Positions 1 through 8,103 are shown, counted from the first letter of the stretch. The stretch: 40,545 bases of DNA from Caulobacter sp. AP07 (GCF_000281955.1 NZ_AKKF01000200.1:1-40545); one strand, 5' to 3'. Program-made: numbers and translations. The notes: generated from the letters alone by a model not told the origin.

Positions 1-85
1 CGGGTTTTGGAGGGGAGGACCGGCGGGGTGTGGGTTGAGGGATTTCAGCGGGTTGGGCCAAATCAGCGTGCGGGCCTGGACGAAA

Positions 86-192
86 CCCTCTCCCTTTGGG
101 AGAGGGCTTCAGGAACGCGCCGCCCCAAAGACGCCCTGCACCGGACCCCCACCCGACCTCCTTCGGAGGCCACCCTCCCCCAGGGGGGAGGG
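86..192. repeat. Intergenic hairpin repeats at the left edge
   Basis: Bases 1-252 hold no gene I can support. They contain three perfect hairpins: CCCTCTCCC/GGGAGAGGG with a TTT loop (86-106), CCTCC/GGAGG with a TTC loop (157-169), and a CCCTCCCC-type arm pair (173-192). Such CT/GA-rich fold-backs resemble the element at 8154-8285 and look like dispersed intergenic repeats. They may also end transcripts arriving from either side, but no T-run is present. Confidence 0.6.
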
Positions 193-252
193 AGTTTCCG
201 TGAGGGAGGGAGAGGCCAGTGGTAGGGGGGCGAGCGCCCTTCTCCGATCCGC

Positions 253-873
253 CTACGCCCCCGGATGATCGTTCCGCGCCGCCGCGACCAGGGCGCGCGT
301 CATCTGGAGGAGGATCGACGTCGCGTCGTCGTCGGCCAGAACCTCGGAGCTGACGAACGCCCCATTGATGACCACCGACAACTGGGCCGCGAGGGTGTCG
401 GGCCGGTTGACCCGAGCCCGCTCGGCGATGCCCCGCAGGCGGTGGCGTAGCTGCTGCTTGTGCGATCGGGCCACCACCCGGGCGGGGTGATCCTCCTCCG
501 GAAACTCCGCGGCGACGTTGAGCTGGGGGCAGCCGCGATAATGGGGCCGGCCGACCCGCTCGCCGATCCAGGCCATGTGCGCCTCGAGCTCGGCCTCGCC
601 GTCCTGCGCGTGGCGCGCCGCCACGCCGTCCCAGTGCGCCCAGAAGTCCTCGTCCTCCCGCCGCAGGAACGCGGCGATGAGGTCGTCCTTGGTGCGGAAG
701 TACCGATAGAGGCTGGTCTTGGCGACGCCGGCCGCCTCGACGACCGTGTCGACGCCGACCGCGCGCACGCCCCGGCGGTAGAAGAGGTCGGAGGCGGTCT
801 CGAGAATCCGCTCACGTACGTCGACCTGGCCTGGTTCCTCGCCAGGCCGCCCGGCCTCCTGCTCCGTCCTCAT
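253..873 (-). CDS. TetR/AcrR-family transcriptional repressor
   Basis: A 206-residue TetR-type regulator. The N-terminal helix-turn-helix spans about residues 20-65, with the family pattern of a helix starting RERILETASDLF, then GVDTVVEAAGVAKTSLYRYFRTKDDL. The rest is the usual ligand-binding helical domain. The frame opens further upstream, but the ATG at 873 is preferred because AAGGAG lies about 8 nt before it; an ATG at 891 is a weaker choice. The gene diverges from the NAD(P)-binding reductase at 979, and the space between holds two TetR-like operators (921-969), so it probably represses both itself and that gene. The ligand is unknown; a substrate or toxin handled by the reductase would be usual for such pairs. 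Confidence 0.9.
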   Translation of the reverse strand: MRTEQEAGRPGEEPGQVDVRERILETASDLFYRRGVRAVGVDTVVEAAGVAKTSLYRYFRTKDDLIAAFLRREDEDFWAHWDGVAARHAQDGEAELEAHMAWIGERVGRPHYRGCPQLNVAAEFPEEDHPARVVARSHKQQLRHRLRGIAERARVNRPDTLAAQLSVVINGAFVSSEVLADDDATSILLQMTRALVAAARNDHPGA

Positions 874-920
874 GCGCTGTTCTCCTTGCATGGACGGAGA
901 ATAGCAGGTCTCGGCTTGAC

Positions 921-969
921 GCGCTACAGACCTGTCTGTATCTGATGCGAACAGACAGGTCTGTAGCGC
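921..969. promoter_or_regulatory. Double mirrored TetR operator
   Basis: A perfect 19-bp inverted repeat (arms 921-939 and 951-969, 11-bp spacer). Each arm contains ACAGACCTGTCTGT or its complement, which is itself symmetric (ACAGAC/GTCTGT), as expected for one TetR dimer site. The region lies between the divergent TetR gene and the reductase, and the right arm abuts the GAGG ribosome-binding site of the reductase (970-973). Two dimers could therefore occupy both promoters at once. No clear -10/-35 pair stands out. Confidence 0.8.
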
Positions 970-978
970 GAGGATATC

Positions 979-2007
979 ATGAACGATCACCCTTCAACGG
1001 CAGGGAGCGTCCGGCCCACGGTCGCGGTTTACGGGGCGTCCGGCCATACGGGCCGCTTCGTGGTTGCGGAGCTGTCGCGACGCGGGTTCGCGGTCATCGC
1101 GATCGGACGCGACGCGGCGAAGCTGGCGGGGGCGGACTTTCCGGCGGACGTCAGGCGAGAGGTCGCCGACCTCGGGGACGTCGCCGCGCTGGCTCGCGCC
1201 CTCGACGGGGCCGGCGCGGTCATCAACTGCGCCGGGCCGTTCCTCGACACGGCCGAACCCCTGGTTTCGGCGGCGTTGCGGGCGCGCATCCACTATCTCG
1301 ACGTGACGGCGGAGCAGGGCAGCGCCCAGGCGGTCTTCGAGCGCCATTCGGCGGCGGCGGAAGAGGCCGGCGTCGTCGTCATTCCGGCCATGGGCTTCTA
1401 CGGCGGCCTGGGCGACCTGCTGGCGACGGCCGCGATGGGCGACTGGACCCGCGCCGACGAGGCCCGCGTCGGAATCGCCCTGGACAGCTGGCAGCCGACC
1501 GAGGGGACGCGCGTCACCGGGCGGCGCAACACGGCCCGTCGCCTGACGCTCTCCGAGGGGGAGCTGCGGCCGCTGGCCGACCCGGCCCCCAATATCGTCT
1601 GGTCGTTCACCGGATCCTTCGGCGCGCAGGAGATGGTCGAGTTGCCGTTCACCGAGACGATCCTGATCGGCCGCCATCTCCAGGTGTCCGAGCTCCACAG
1701 CTACCTGAACACCGCGCCGCTGCGCGAACTTCGCGACGCCGCCACGCCGCCGCCGGTCCCGGCCGACGCGTCCGGACGTTCGGCGCAGACGTTCCGCGTC
1801 GAGGTCGAAGTCCGCCAGGGAAGCACGGTGCGCCGGGCGGCGGCCCACGGGCAGGACATCTACGCGGTCACCGCGCCCCTGGTGATCGAGGCCGTCGAGA
1901 GAGTGCTGAACGGTTCGACGGCGCGGGGCGGCGTCTTCGCGCCGGGCGCGCTGTTCGACGCCCGGGATTTCCTGGCGGCGCTGGCCCCCGATATCCTGTT
2001 GTCCTGA
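979..2007 (+). CDS. Saccharopine dehydrogenase-like NAD(P)-binding oxidoreductase
   Basis: A 342-residue soluble protein with an N-terminal Rossmann fold: GASGHTG at residues 19-25 is the dinucleotide-binding loop, followed by a GAGAVINCAGPF segment near residues 75-87. The fold matches the saccharopine-dehydrogenase/trans-acting enoyl-reductase superfamily, whose members reduce or oxidise diverse substrates, so the exact reaction cannot be given. The ATG at 979 has GAGG five bases upstream. The gene diverges from a TetR repressor and its 5' flank carries the twin operator, which suggests inducible expression, possibly for detoxification or catabolism. I see no signal peptide or membrane segment. 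Confidence 0.85.
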   Translation: MNDHPSTAGSVRPTVAVYGASGHTGRFVVAELSRRGFAVIAIGRDAAKLAGADFPADVRREVADLGDVAALARALDGAGAVINCAGPFLDTAEPLVSAALRARIHYLDVTAEQGSAQAVFERHSAAAEEAGVVVIPAMGFYGGLGDLLATAAMGDWTRADEARVGIALDSWQPTEGTRVTGRRNTARRLTLSEGELRPLADPAPNIVWSFTGSFGAQEMVELPFTETILIGRHLQVSELHSYLNTAPLRELRDAATPPPVPADASGRSAQTFRVEVEVRQGSTVRRAAAHGQDIYAVTAPLVIEAVERVLNGSTARGGVFAPGALFDARDFLAALAPDILLS

Positions 2008-2040
2008 TCGCCGATCGCACCGGCCGAGCTGCACGCCATC

Positions 2041-2760
2041 TCAGGCGGAAATGGCGTGCAACTCGGCCGCGTGGGCCCGCAGCCAGGCCCGGTGCGGGGC
2101 CGGATCGCCGGCCAGCCGCTCGCACAGCGCCCAGAACCTTGGCCCGTGGTTGGCCTCGATCAGGTGGGCGCATTCGTGGGCCGCGACATAGTCGGCGACC
2201 GCGTAGGGCGCGAGCACCAGCCGCCAGCTGTAGCGGATCGCCGCCGGCGCGCCGGCGCGGGCCGGGCGGCAGGAGCCCCAGCGGGCCTTGGGGTCGGCGA
2301 TGGCCACCGACGGCGTCGGACGGTTCAGGGCGGCGGCGTGGTGGGCGGTGCGTTCGGTCAGGCGGGCCAGGGCCTCGCGCTTGGCCAGGCGCAGGATGCG
2401 CAGGGACCAGGCCGCGTCGTCGGGAGCGATCAGCGCCTCGTCGGTCATCCTGGGCCGGCCGGGGCCGACCTCCAGGCGGTAGGGCTTGCCCAGCAGGCGC
2501 AGGGTTCCGCCGGGTGCGATGACCTGGCGGCCGGGCAGGGCGGCCAATTGGCCGGCGATCCACTCGGCCTTCTCGTGGGCGAAGGCCACGGCCTCGGTCA
2601 GGCGGCGCGGGGTGGGGGCCAGGGCCACCACCTCGGACTTGGCGCGGTCGACCCGCAGCGAGATCCGCCGGGCCCGGCCGTCGACCTTCAGCCGCACCGC
2701 GCAGCCGCGCACGTCCAACCGGTCACCGTCGGCGTAGCGCTGCGGGCGGAAGAGATTCAT
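2041..2760 (-). CDS. YgjP/SprT-type zinc metallopeptidase (DUF45 family)
   Basis: A 239-residue predicted metal-dependent hydrolase of the YgjP family. The zinc motif HECAHL is at residues 195-200 (His195, Glu196, His199), with a third likely ligand His205 in the following NHGPRFW segment. The family's WGSC motif is at 161-164, and the N-terminal half has the usual KVDGRARRISLRV strand. Length is typical. The target is not established for the family, which is often linked to protein or cell-envelope maintenance. It is convergent with the reductase on its left, with only 33 bp between the stop codons and an imperfect inverted repeat there (TGCACGCCAT near 2029 and ATGGCGTGCA near 2051) that could act as a shared terminator. 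Confidence 0.85.
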   Translation of the reverse strand: MNLFRPQRYADGDRLDVRGCAVRLKVDGRARRISLRVDRAKSEVVALAPTPRRLTEAVAFAHEKAEWIAGQLAALPGRQVIAPGGTLRLLGKPYRLEVGPGRPRMTDEALIAPDDAAWSLRILRLAKREALARLTERTAHHAAALNRPTPSVAIADPKARWGSCRPARAGAPAAIRYSWRLVLAPYAVADYVAAHECAHLIEANHGPRFWALCERLAGDPAPHRAWLRAHAAELHAISA

Positions 2761-2866
2761 GTCCTCTAGATCGCCCCTCGCCGTGCATCGCGCAAGACGC
2801 GCGATCTTGACCAGACCCCAGTATGCCCGATGATCCGTCCCGCGATGCCGGGCCGTGGAGACGAGG

Positions 2867-3178
2867 ATGGCGGCGATCGATCCCGACAGCGCCAGGGCGC
2901 GCGCCAGGCGCTGGCGCTTGACGGTCTGGTATCTGGTCTGCGCCCTCAGCGCCCTGCACGTCTATCTGCATTGGATCGACTGGCCGTCCCGCCCGATCTG
3001 GGAGCCGCAGGCCCCGCTTTGGCGCGCGCAGCTGATCGTCAGCCTGTTCCTGGCCGTCCTTGCCATCGGGCTCAGGCCCGGGCTCGGCGGTTTCCTGGCC
3101 GGCCTGGCGCTGAACCTCCTGCTGGCCGGCGCCATGCTGTTGGCGCTCGGCGCGGCGATCGTGGCGGGGTTCAGCTGA
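2867..3178 (+). CDS. Small multi-pass membrane protein, function unknown
   Basis: A 103-residue hydrophobic protein with an Arg-rich cytosolic N-terminus and about three membrane segments: residues 17-35, 52-70 and a long one at 73-100. The ATG at 2867 is preferred because GGAG sits six bases upstream; a GTG at 2855 would add four residues. I do not recognise a family. It stands alone between the divergent metallopeptidase and the convergent phaZ, whose stop codon is about 10 bp away. Codon use matches the neighbours, and the hydrophobic pattern supports a real gene. Confidence 0.65.
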   Translation: MAAIDPDSARARARRWRLTVWYLVCALSALHVYLHWIDWPSRPIWEPQAPLWRAQLIVSLFLAVLAIGLRPGLGGFLAGLALNLLLAGAMLLALGAAIVAGFS

Positions 3179-3188
3179 GCCGCGAGCC

Positions 3189-4445
3189 TCAGCTCTGGAA
3201 GTTCGGGTCGTTCTTGCGGATGAAGTCGCGGACGCGCGGATAGATCTCCTCGCGGAAGCGGCGACCGTTGAACACCCCGTAGTGGCCGACGTTCGGCTGG
3301 ACGTAGTCTTCCTTCATGGCCTCGGGCAGGGCCGAGCACAGAGTGTGCGCCGCCTGGGTCTGGCCGATACCGGAGATGTCGTCGTTCTCGCCCTCGACGG
3401 TCATCAGGCCAATGTCGGTGATCGCCTCGGGGTTCACCAGCCGGCCGCGATGGGTCAGCTCGCCCTTCGGCAGCAGGTGCTGCTGGAAGACGATGTCGAT
3501 GGTCTGCAGGTAGAATTCCTCGGTCAGGTCGAGCACCGACAGATATTCGTCGTAGAATTCCAGGTGCTTGTCGGCGCTGTCGCCGTCGCCCTTGACCAGG
3601 TCCTGGAAGTAGCGGCGGTGGGCGTCTTGGTGCTTCTCGGCGTTCATGCTCATGAAGCTGGCCAGTTGCACGAAGCCCGGATAGACGCGCCGGCCCATGC
3701 CCGGATAGGGCGCGGGCACGGTGTAGATCATGTTGGACTGGAACCAGGCGAAGGGCTTTTCCTCGGCCAGGTTGTTGGTCACGGTCGGCGACAGGCGCGC
3801 GTCGATCGGCGAGCCCATGAAGGTCATGCTGGCCGGACGCGAGGGATCGTTGTCCTCGGCCATCAGGGCGGCGGCGGCCAGGACCGGCGGTCCGGGCTGG
3901 CAGACGGCCACGACATTGGGGCGCGGGCCCATGACGCCCAGCATCTGGCGGATGTGGTCGATATAGTCGTGGAAATCGAAGCGGCCCTCCAGCACCGAGA
4001 CCTCGCGGGCGTTGACCCAGTCGACGATGAACACCGCGTGGTCAGGCAGGAAGGCCTCGACCGTGCCGCGCAACAGGGTCGCGTAGTGACCCGAAAGGGG
4101 CGCGACGATCAGCACGGCGGGGTCCAGCGAGAACTTGCCGGCCCGGCGCATGTCGGACATGTCGCGGTCGAACTGGACCAGCCGCGCCCACGGGCTTTCC
4201 CAGACCACGGTCGGGCGCACCCGTACGTCGACCTGGCCGACCTTGACGGTGTCGATGTTCCAGGCCGGCTTGCCGTAGCGGCGGGTGACGTTCGAGAACA
4301 GATCGGCGCCGGCGTGGATGCGGCGGCCCAGATCGCTGTTCGCGGCCGGGTTCAGGGCCGAGCCCCAGAAGTCACGGGCGGCGCGGGCCGCCAGGCGAAG
4401 GGGCGTGGAGGCGTAGAAACTCGCCTCGTGCAGGGCGTACAGCAT
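3189..4445 (-). CDS. phaZ: Intracellular poly(3-hydroxybutyrate) depolymerase
   Basis: A 418-residue PhaZ of the intracellular type that degrades native PHB granules to hydroxybutyrate oligomers. The alpha/beta-hydrolase catalytic triad is visible: nucleophile Cys182 in the VCQPGP elbow, Asp355 or Asp356 in EGENDDISG, and His388 in VGHYGVF. These positions agree with the Cys183/Asp355/His388 described for the Ralstonia eutropha PhaZa1 enzyme. There is no signal peptide, as expected for a cytosolic enzyme. The ATG at 4445 has only a weak Shine-Dalgarno. A TGC-rich dyad about 16 bp upstream (4460-4477) may be a PhaR-type site. It indicates that the organism stores PHB; the synthase lies outside the window. 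Confidence 0.95.
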   Translation of the reverse strand: MLYALHEASFYASTPLRLAARAARDFWGSALNPAANSDLGRRIHAGADLFSNVTRRYGKPAWNIDTVKVGQVDVRVRPTVVWESPWARLVQFDRDMSDMRRAGKFSLDPAVLIVAPLSGHYATLLRGTVEAFLPDHAVFIVDWVNAREVSVLEGRFDFHDYIDHIRQMLGVMGPRPNVVAVCQPGPPVLAAAALMAEDNDPSRPASMTFMGSPIDARLSPTVTNNLAEEKPFAWFQSNMIYTVPAPYPGMGRRVYPGFVQLASFMSMNAEKHQDAHRRYFQDLVKGDGDSADKHLEFYDEYLSVLDLTEEFYLQTIDIVFQQHLLPKGELTHRGRLVNPEAITDIGLMTVEGENDDISGIGQTQAAHTLCSALPEAMKEDYVQPNVGHYGVFNGRRFREEIYPRVRDFIRKNDPNFQS

Positions 4446-4459
4446 GGGAGATCCAGTAT

Positions 4460-4477
4460 GTTGCGATGCAGCATAAC
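4460..4477. promoter_or_regulatory. TGC-rich dyad upstream of phaZ (possible PhaR site)
   Basis: GTTGCGATGCAGCATAAC is symmetric at 14 of 18 positions and lies just upstream of the phaZ start. PhaR/AniA regulators of PHB metabolism in alphaproteobacteria bind TGC-rich dyads of this general kind. The assignment is inference from similarity and position. Confidence 0.35.
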
Positions 4478-4533
4478 ATGCCGCAGCGCCAGAAAGTACC
4501 GCCTTCCGGTAGAGCTATGAGGTCGTCTCCCGG

Positions 4534-5127
4534 CTACCGCCCCGCCATCGCGTCCTTGATCTGCCGGGCGATCTCCTCGGGCGGCAGATTGTAGGCGATC
4601 ACCCGGTCGAAGCGGCCCTTGGGGTCGACCAGATAGACCGCCGTCGAGTGGTCCATGCTGTAGTCGGGACCGTCGCCGACCTTCTTGGCGTAGACGCGAT
4701 AGGCCTTGGCGGCGGCGGCCGCCTGCTCGGGCGTGCCGGTCAGGCCCAGGGTGTTCCTGGGCAGGTAGTCGCCCGACAGGTAGGTCTTCATCTGGGCGGG
4801 GGTGTCGCGGCCCGGATCGACCGAGATCATGACGATCTTCAGGTCCTTGGCCTTGGGACCCAGCTGGTCGCTGGCGGCGGCCAGGGCCTGCAGGGTGCCG
4901 GGGCAGACGTCCGGGCAGTAGGTGAAGCCGAAGAACACCGCGTTCCACTGGCCTTTCAGCGCCGCTTCGGTGGTGGGGCGTCCGTCCTGGTCGACCAGCG
5001 AGAACGGCCCGCCGACCGCCGCCGGCGGCGGGGCGGACTTGAAAACGCCGGCCTTGAAGATCAGGCCGCCGGCCAGAAGCACGGCCGCCAGGCCGGCCAG
5101 AATGGCGATTACGCGATGACGCGGCAT
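4534..5127 (-). CDS. senC: SCO1/SenC-type copper chaperone for cytochrome oxidase
   Basis: A 197-residue membrane-anchored thioredoxin-fold protein. One N-terminal membrane segment (about residues 5-25) tethers a periplasmic domain carrying the copper-binding CPDVC motif (71-75) and the third ligand His160 in MDHSTAVYLV. SCO/SenC (PrrC) proteins deliver copper to the CuA or CuB site of haem-copper oxidases and may also have thiol-disulfide activity. It diverges from regB with only 54 bp between the start codons. The same regB-senC-regA grouping is known in Rhodobacter, which supports a role in sensing or building the respiratory chain. Confidence 0.93.
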   Translation of the reverse strand: MPRHRVIAILAGLAAVLLAGGLIFKAGVFKSAPPPAAVGGPFSLVDQDGRPTTEAALKGQWNAVFFGFTYCPDVCPGTLQALAAASDQLGPKAKDLKIVMISVDPGRDTPAQMKTYLSGDYLPRNTLGLTGTPEQAAAAAKAYRVYAKKVGDGPDYSMDHSTAVYLVDPKGRFDRVIAYNLPPEEIARQIKDAMAGR

Positions 5128-5181
5128 GGCCTTGAACCTTTCGCTCTCGCCAGACGGGAAAATCTAGCTCTATGGTGCGAC

Positions 5182-6582
5182 ATGGCAGACGCTTCTTCCA
5201 GGAATGCGCCGCATGACTCGCCTCGGACCGGGCTCGATAAGCCCGACGCGGAGACGGCGCAAGACGAGGACTGGTCGTGGGCGGGACCCGGGCTGCGCCG
5301 TGGCCGCCTGAGGGTTCGCACCCTGATCGCCCAGCGCTGGCTGATGGTGGCCGGCCAGACCATCGCCGTGCTGTTCGCCGGCGTGGTGCTGGACCTCAAG
5401 GTGCCCTACGCCCTGTGCTTCAGCCTGATCGCCCTGTCGGGCTGGCTGAACGTGCTGATCGGCCTGGCGTTCGGCGGCCAGCGCATGGCCCGCGAGGGCG
5501 AGGCCACGGCCCAGATCGCCTTCGACATCCTGCAGCTGGCCGGGATGCTTTACCTGACCGGCGGGATCATCAATCCGTTCTCCCTGCTGCTGATCGCGCC
5601 CGTGACCCTGGCGGCGGCCACCCTGCCGGCCCGGTTCGCCGCGGCGATGGGCGTCCTGGCGGTGGCGGTCTGCGTGATCCTGGCCTTCGTCCACATGCCG
5701 CTGCCCTATCGGGCCGCGGCGGGCCCCGGCGCGGTTCCGGGCTTCCTGACCCAGATGACCATCGTGCTGTCGCGGGTGCTGGGGATCGCCCTGACCGGCG
5801 CCTATGCCTGGCAGGCGGCGACGGAGTCGGCGCGGATGGAGCTGGCGCTCAACGTCACCGAGACGGTGCTGGCCCGCGAACAGCGGCTGTCGGCCCTGGG
5901 CGCCCTGGCCGCCGCCGCCGCCCATGAGCTGGGCACGCCCCTGGCCACCATCTCGGTGGTCGCCCGCGAGATGGTCCGCAACGCCCCCGACGCGCAGACC
6001 CGCGAGGACGCCGAACTGATGATCGGCCAGGCCGCCCGCTGCCGCGAGATCCTGCAACGCCTGACCGAGATGCCCGAGGCCAAGGACGCCGTGCACGAGC
6101 GGATGAGCCTGGTCCAGCTGGTCCACGAGACGATCGAGCCGCACATGATCCACGGGGTGCGGGTCGAGGCGGTGGTCAACGGCCCGTCCGGCGAGGCGGC
6201 GCCCGACATCTGGCGGCGGGCCGAGATCATCCACGCCCTGACCTCGATCGTCGAGAACGCCGTCGATTTCGCCCGCGCCGAGGTCATCGTCATCGCCCGG
6301 TTCGACGCGAGGGCGGTGGTGATCGAGGTGCGCGACGACGGCCCCGGCTTCTCGCCGGAGGTGCTGGCCAAGCTCGGCGAGCCCTATGTCACCTCCCGTC
6401 CGGGGGCGGAAGGCTCCAGGACGGGCCACATCGGCATGGGCCTGGGATTCTTCATCGCCAAGACGCTGTTGGAACGAACTGGCGCCACCGTGGATTTCAA
6501 GAACGGTCGACGTGGCGGCGCGGTGGTCGCGGCGCGTTGGCCACGATCGGCGCTTGAAGCGCCGGGCTTCATGGGTGCGTGA
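5182..6582 (+). CDS. regB: Redox-sensing histidine kinase RegB/PrrB/ActS
   Basis: A 466-residue membrane histidine kinase. About six membrane segments span residues 50-210 and include GGIINPF (127-133), the ubiquinone-binding heptapeptide diagnostic of RegB. The H-box has phospho-acceptor His248 in AAHELGTPLATIS. Cys287 in ARCREIL matches the conserved redox-active cysteine of Rhodobacter RegB. The ATPase domain shows Asn359 (N box), DDGPGF (385-390) and GMGLGFFIAKTLLERTG. The frame is open well upstream through the senC antisense, but the ATG at 5182 begins homologous sequence. It is followed by regA after 89 bp and should phosphorylate it when the quinone pool is reduced. Confidence 0.95.
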   Translation: MADASSRNAPHDSPRTGLDKPDAETAQDEDWSWAGPGLRRGRLRVRTLIAQRWLMVAGQTIAVLFAGVVLDLKVPYALCFSLIALSGWLNVLIGLAFGGQRMAREGEATAQIAFDILQLAGMLYLTGGIINPFSLLLIAPVTLAAATLPARFAAAMGVLAVAVCVILAFVHMPLPYRAAAGPGAVPGFLTQMTIVLSRVLGIALTGAYAWQAATESARMELALNVTETVLAREQRLSALGALAAAAAHELGTPLATISVVAREMVRNAPDAQTREDAELMIGQAARCREILQRLTEMPEAKDAVHERMSLVQLVHETIEPHMIHGVRVEAVVNGPSGEAAPDIWRRAEIIHALTSIVENAVDFARAEVIVIARFDARAVVIEVRDDGPGFSPEVLAKLGEPYVTSRPGAEGSRTGHIGMGLGFFIAKTLLERTGATVDFKNGRRGGAVVAARWPRSALEAPGFMGA

Positions 6583-6671
6583 CATGAAAGACTTGCAGCG
6601 ATCCGGAATCGGGCGACAAGATGCCCAGTACGACACCCGGTTGAGTATTGGCGCGGGGAGGCGCTGAATTC

Positions 6672-7229
6672 ATGGCGGACATCGGTGAACTGGTTTCGGC
6701 CCTGCCGGACAAGAGCTTGCTTCTGCTGGACGACGACGCGCCCCTTCGGACCCGTCTGGGCCGGGCCCTCGAACAACGAGGGTTTTCGGTGACGCTCTGT
6801 GCTTCGGTCGCCGAGGCGATGAGCTCCCTGCGAAGTCATGCCCCGGCCCACGCCGTGCTCGACATGCGTCTCGAGGACGGCACCGGCCTCAAGGTCGTCG
6901 AGGCGGTGCGCGACGCCCGCGCCGACGCCAAGATCATCATGCTGACCGGCTACGGCAACATCGCCACGGCGGTGGCGGCCGTGAAGGCGGGGGTGGTCGA
7001 CTATCTCTCCAAGCCGGCGGACGCCGACGAGGTGGCCCGCGCCCTGCTGGCCGCCAAGGACGCCGCGCCGGTCCCGCCGGAAAACCCGATGAGCGCCGAC
7101 CGCGTGCGGTGGGAGCATATCCAGCGGGTCTACGAGATGTGCGGCCACAACGTTTCCGAGACGGCCCGCCGTCTCAACATGCACCGACGGACCCTGCAGC
7201 GGATCCTGGCCAAGCGCGCGCCGCGGTAG
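6672..7229 (+). CDS. regA: Redox response regulator RegA/PrrA/ActR
   Basis: A 185-residue two-domain response regulator. The receiver domain (residues 15-130) has acidic pocket LLDDDAP (18-24), phospho-acceptor Asp64 in VLDMRLEDG, Thr92 and Lys114. A proline-rich linker leads to a Fis-type helix-turn-helix (about 148-180, VSETARRLNMHRRTLQRIL), which is extremely conserved among RegA/ActR proteins. The ATG at 6672 has GGGGAGG about 10 bp upstream; a longer TTG start at 6648 is unlikely. RegA is a global regulator of respiration, carbon and nitrogen metabolism under changing oxygen. It lies downstream of its kinase regB in the same orientation, and a strong palindrome follows the stop codon. 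Confidence 0.95.
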   Translation: MADIGELVSALPDKSLLLLDDDAPLRTRLGRALEQRGFSVTLCASVAEAMSSLRSHAPAHAVLDMRLEDGTGLKVVEAVRDARADAKIIMLTGYGNIATAVAAVKAGVVDYLSKPADADEVARALLAAKDAAPVPPENPMSADRVRWEHIQRVYEMCGHNVSETARRLNMHRRTLQRILAKRAPR

Positions 7230-7271
7230 CGCTTGCCTATGGGGACATGCGCATGCGCATGTCCCCAAGCG
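7230..7271. terminator. Perfect palindrome, probable bidirectional terminator
   Basis: A 26-bp perfect palindrome at 7241-7266 (arm GGGGACATGCGCA) is framed by CGCTT (7230-7234) and AAGCG (7267-7271), giving an interrupted longer stem. It sits in the 49-bp gap between the convergent regA and SDR genes, where it can end transcription from both sides. There is no clear T-run, so it may depend on hairpin strength alone or bind a protein. Confidence 0.6.
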
Positions 7272-7278
7272 TTGTTCC

Positions 7279-8064
7279 TCACATCGCCGAGATGCCGCCG
7301 TCGACCTTGATCTCGGCGCCGGTCATGAACTTGCTCTCGTCGCTGGCCAGGTAGAGCACGGCGTTGGCGATATCCAGGGGCTCGCCGATGCGGCCCAGTG
7401 GGACCTGCCGGGCCAGCTTGGCATGGGCCTCCTCCTTGCCGAATCGCGCCGTGAACCCGTCGAGGATCGGGGTGTCGATGAAGGTCGGGTGGATCGAGTT
7501 GGAGCGGATGTCCAGCTTCTGCTTGGCGCAGTAGAGGGCGATGTTCTTGCTCAGCAGCCAGACCGCCGCCTTGGAGGCGTTGTAGGCCGGCGAATTGCCG
7601 TTGGCGATCAGGCCGGCGATCGAGCTGAGATTGATGATCGAGCCCGGCTGGTGGGCGCGCATGTGGGTCAGGGCGTGCTTGGCGCCCAGGAACACCGAGT
7701 CGACATTGACCGACATCACCTTTTTCCAGAGGCCGAAGTCGAGGCTCTCCAGCGGGCCGTCGCCGCCGATCCCGGCGTTGTTGACCAGCACCGACAGGCC
7801 GCCCATGGCCTGCGTCGCCTCTTCCAGCACCTCGATCCACTGCTCTTCGCTGGTGACGTCCAGTTCGAAGGCGAAGGCCGTGCCGGCCCCGTGGGCGGCG
7901 TTGATCTCGGCCGCCACGGCCTGGGCCCCGGCCAGGTTGATGTCGGCGACGCAGACCTTGGCGCCTTCCCCCGCCAGCCGCCTCGCGGCCGCGGCGCCCA
8001 GGCCCTGGGCCCCCCCGGTGATGAAGGCCTTCTTGCCGGCGACCCGGCCCGTGCTCTGCGCCAT
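7279..8064 (-). CDS. Short-chain dehydrogenase/reductase (SDR, classical type)
   Basis: A 261-residue classical SDR. The coenzyme motif TGGAQGLG is at 16-23, NNAG at 95-98, and the catalytic Ser148, Tyr161 and Lys165 (YNASK) are all present. Asp41 at the end of the second strand favours NAD over NADP. These enzymes oxidise secondary alcohols, including hydroxyacyl-CoA, steroid and sugar-alcohol substrates; the sequence does not reveal which. The ATG has GGGAGGAC upstream. The promoter region contains a palindrome, TTCAAACGATAGTTTGAA (8086-8103), shared in core with the HAD gene at 8613-9254. This implies a common regulator, possibly one responding to acyl-CoA. Confidence 0.9.
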   Translation of the reverse strand: MAQSTGRVAGKKAFITGGAQGLGAAAARRLAGEGAKVCVADINLAGAQAVAAEINAAHGAGTAFAFELDVTSEEQWIEVLEEATQAMGGLSVLVNNAGIGGDGPLESLDFGLWKKVMSVNVDSVFLGAKHALTHMRAHQPGSIINLSSIAGLIANGNSPAYNASKAAVWLLSKNIALYCAKQKLDIRSNSIHPTFIDTPILDGFTARFGKEEAHAKLARQVPLGRIGEPLDIANAVLYLASDESKFMTGAEIKVDGGISAM

Positions 8065-8085
8065 GCGGCGTCCTCCCGATTATAA

Positions 8086-8103
8086 TTCAAACGATAGTTT
8101 GAA
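8086..8103. promoter_or_regulatory. Operator TCAAAC-N4-GTTTGA upstream of SDR gene
   Basis: TTCAAACGATAGTTTGAA has 7-bp inverted arms around a 4-bp spacer, 22 bp upstream of the SDR start. A second copy of the core lies at 9261-9276. Both fit the CAAAC-N2-4-GTTTG consensus described for PsrA, a TetR-family fatty-acid regulator of pseudomonads. A TATAAT-like hexamer overlaps at 8079-8084 on the minus strand, but it is too close to the ribosome-binding site to be a confident promoter. Confidence 0.65.

Noticed and set aside
7..225. Open frames of 72-77 codons at the left edge
   Set aside because: They run through hairpin repeats, have no homology or ribosome-binding site, and read Pro/Arg/Gly-rich sequence typical of GC-rich non-coding DNA.
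4648..5181. Long N-terminal extension of regB
   Set aside because: It is antisense to senC and has no membrane or kinase pattern; RegB homology begins at the ATG at 5182.
8079..8084. TATAAT hexamer as the -10 of the SDR gene
   Set aside because: Transcription from it would start inside the ribosome-binding site, and no -35 is found at the right distance.
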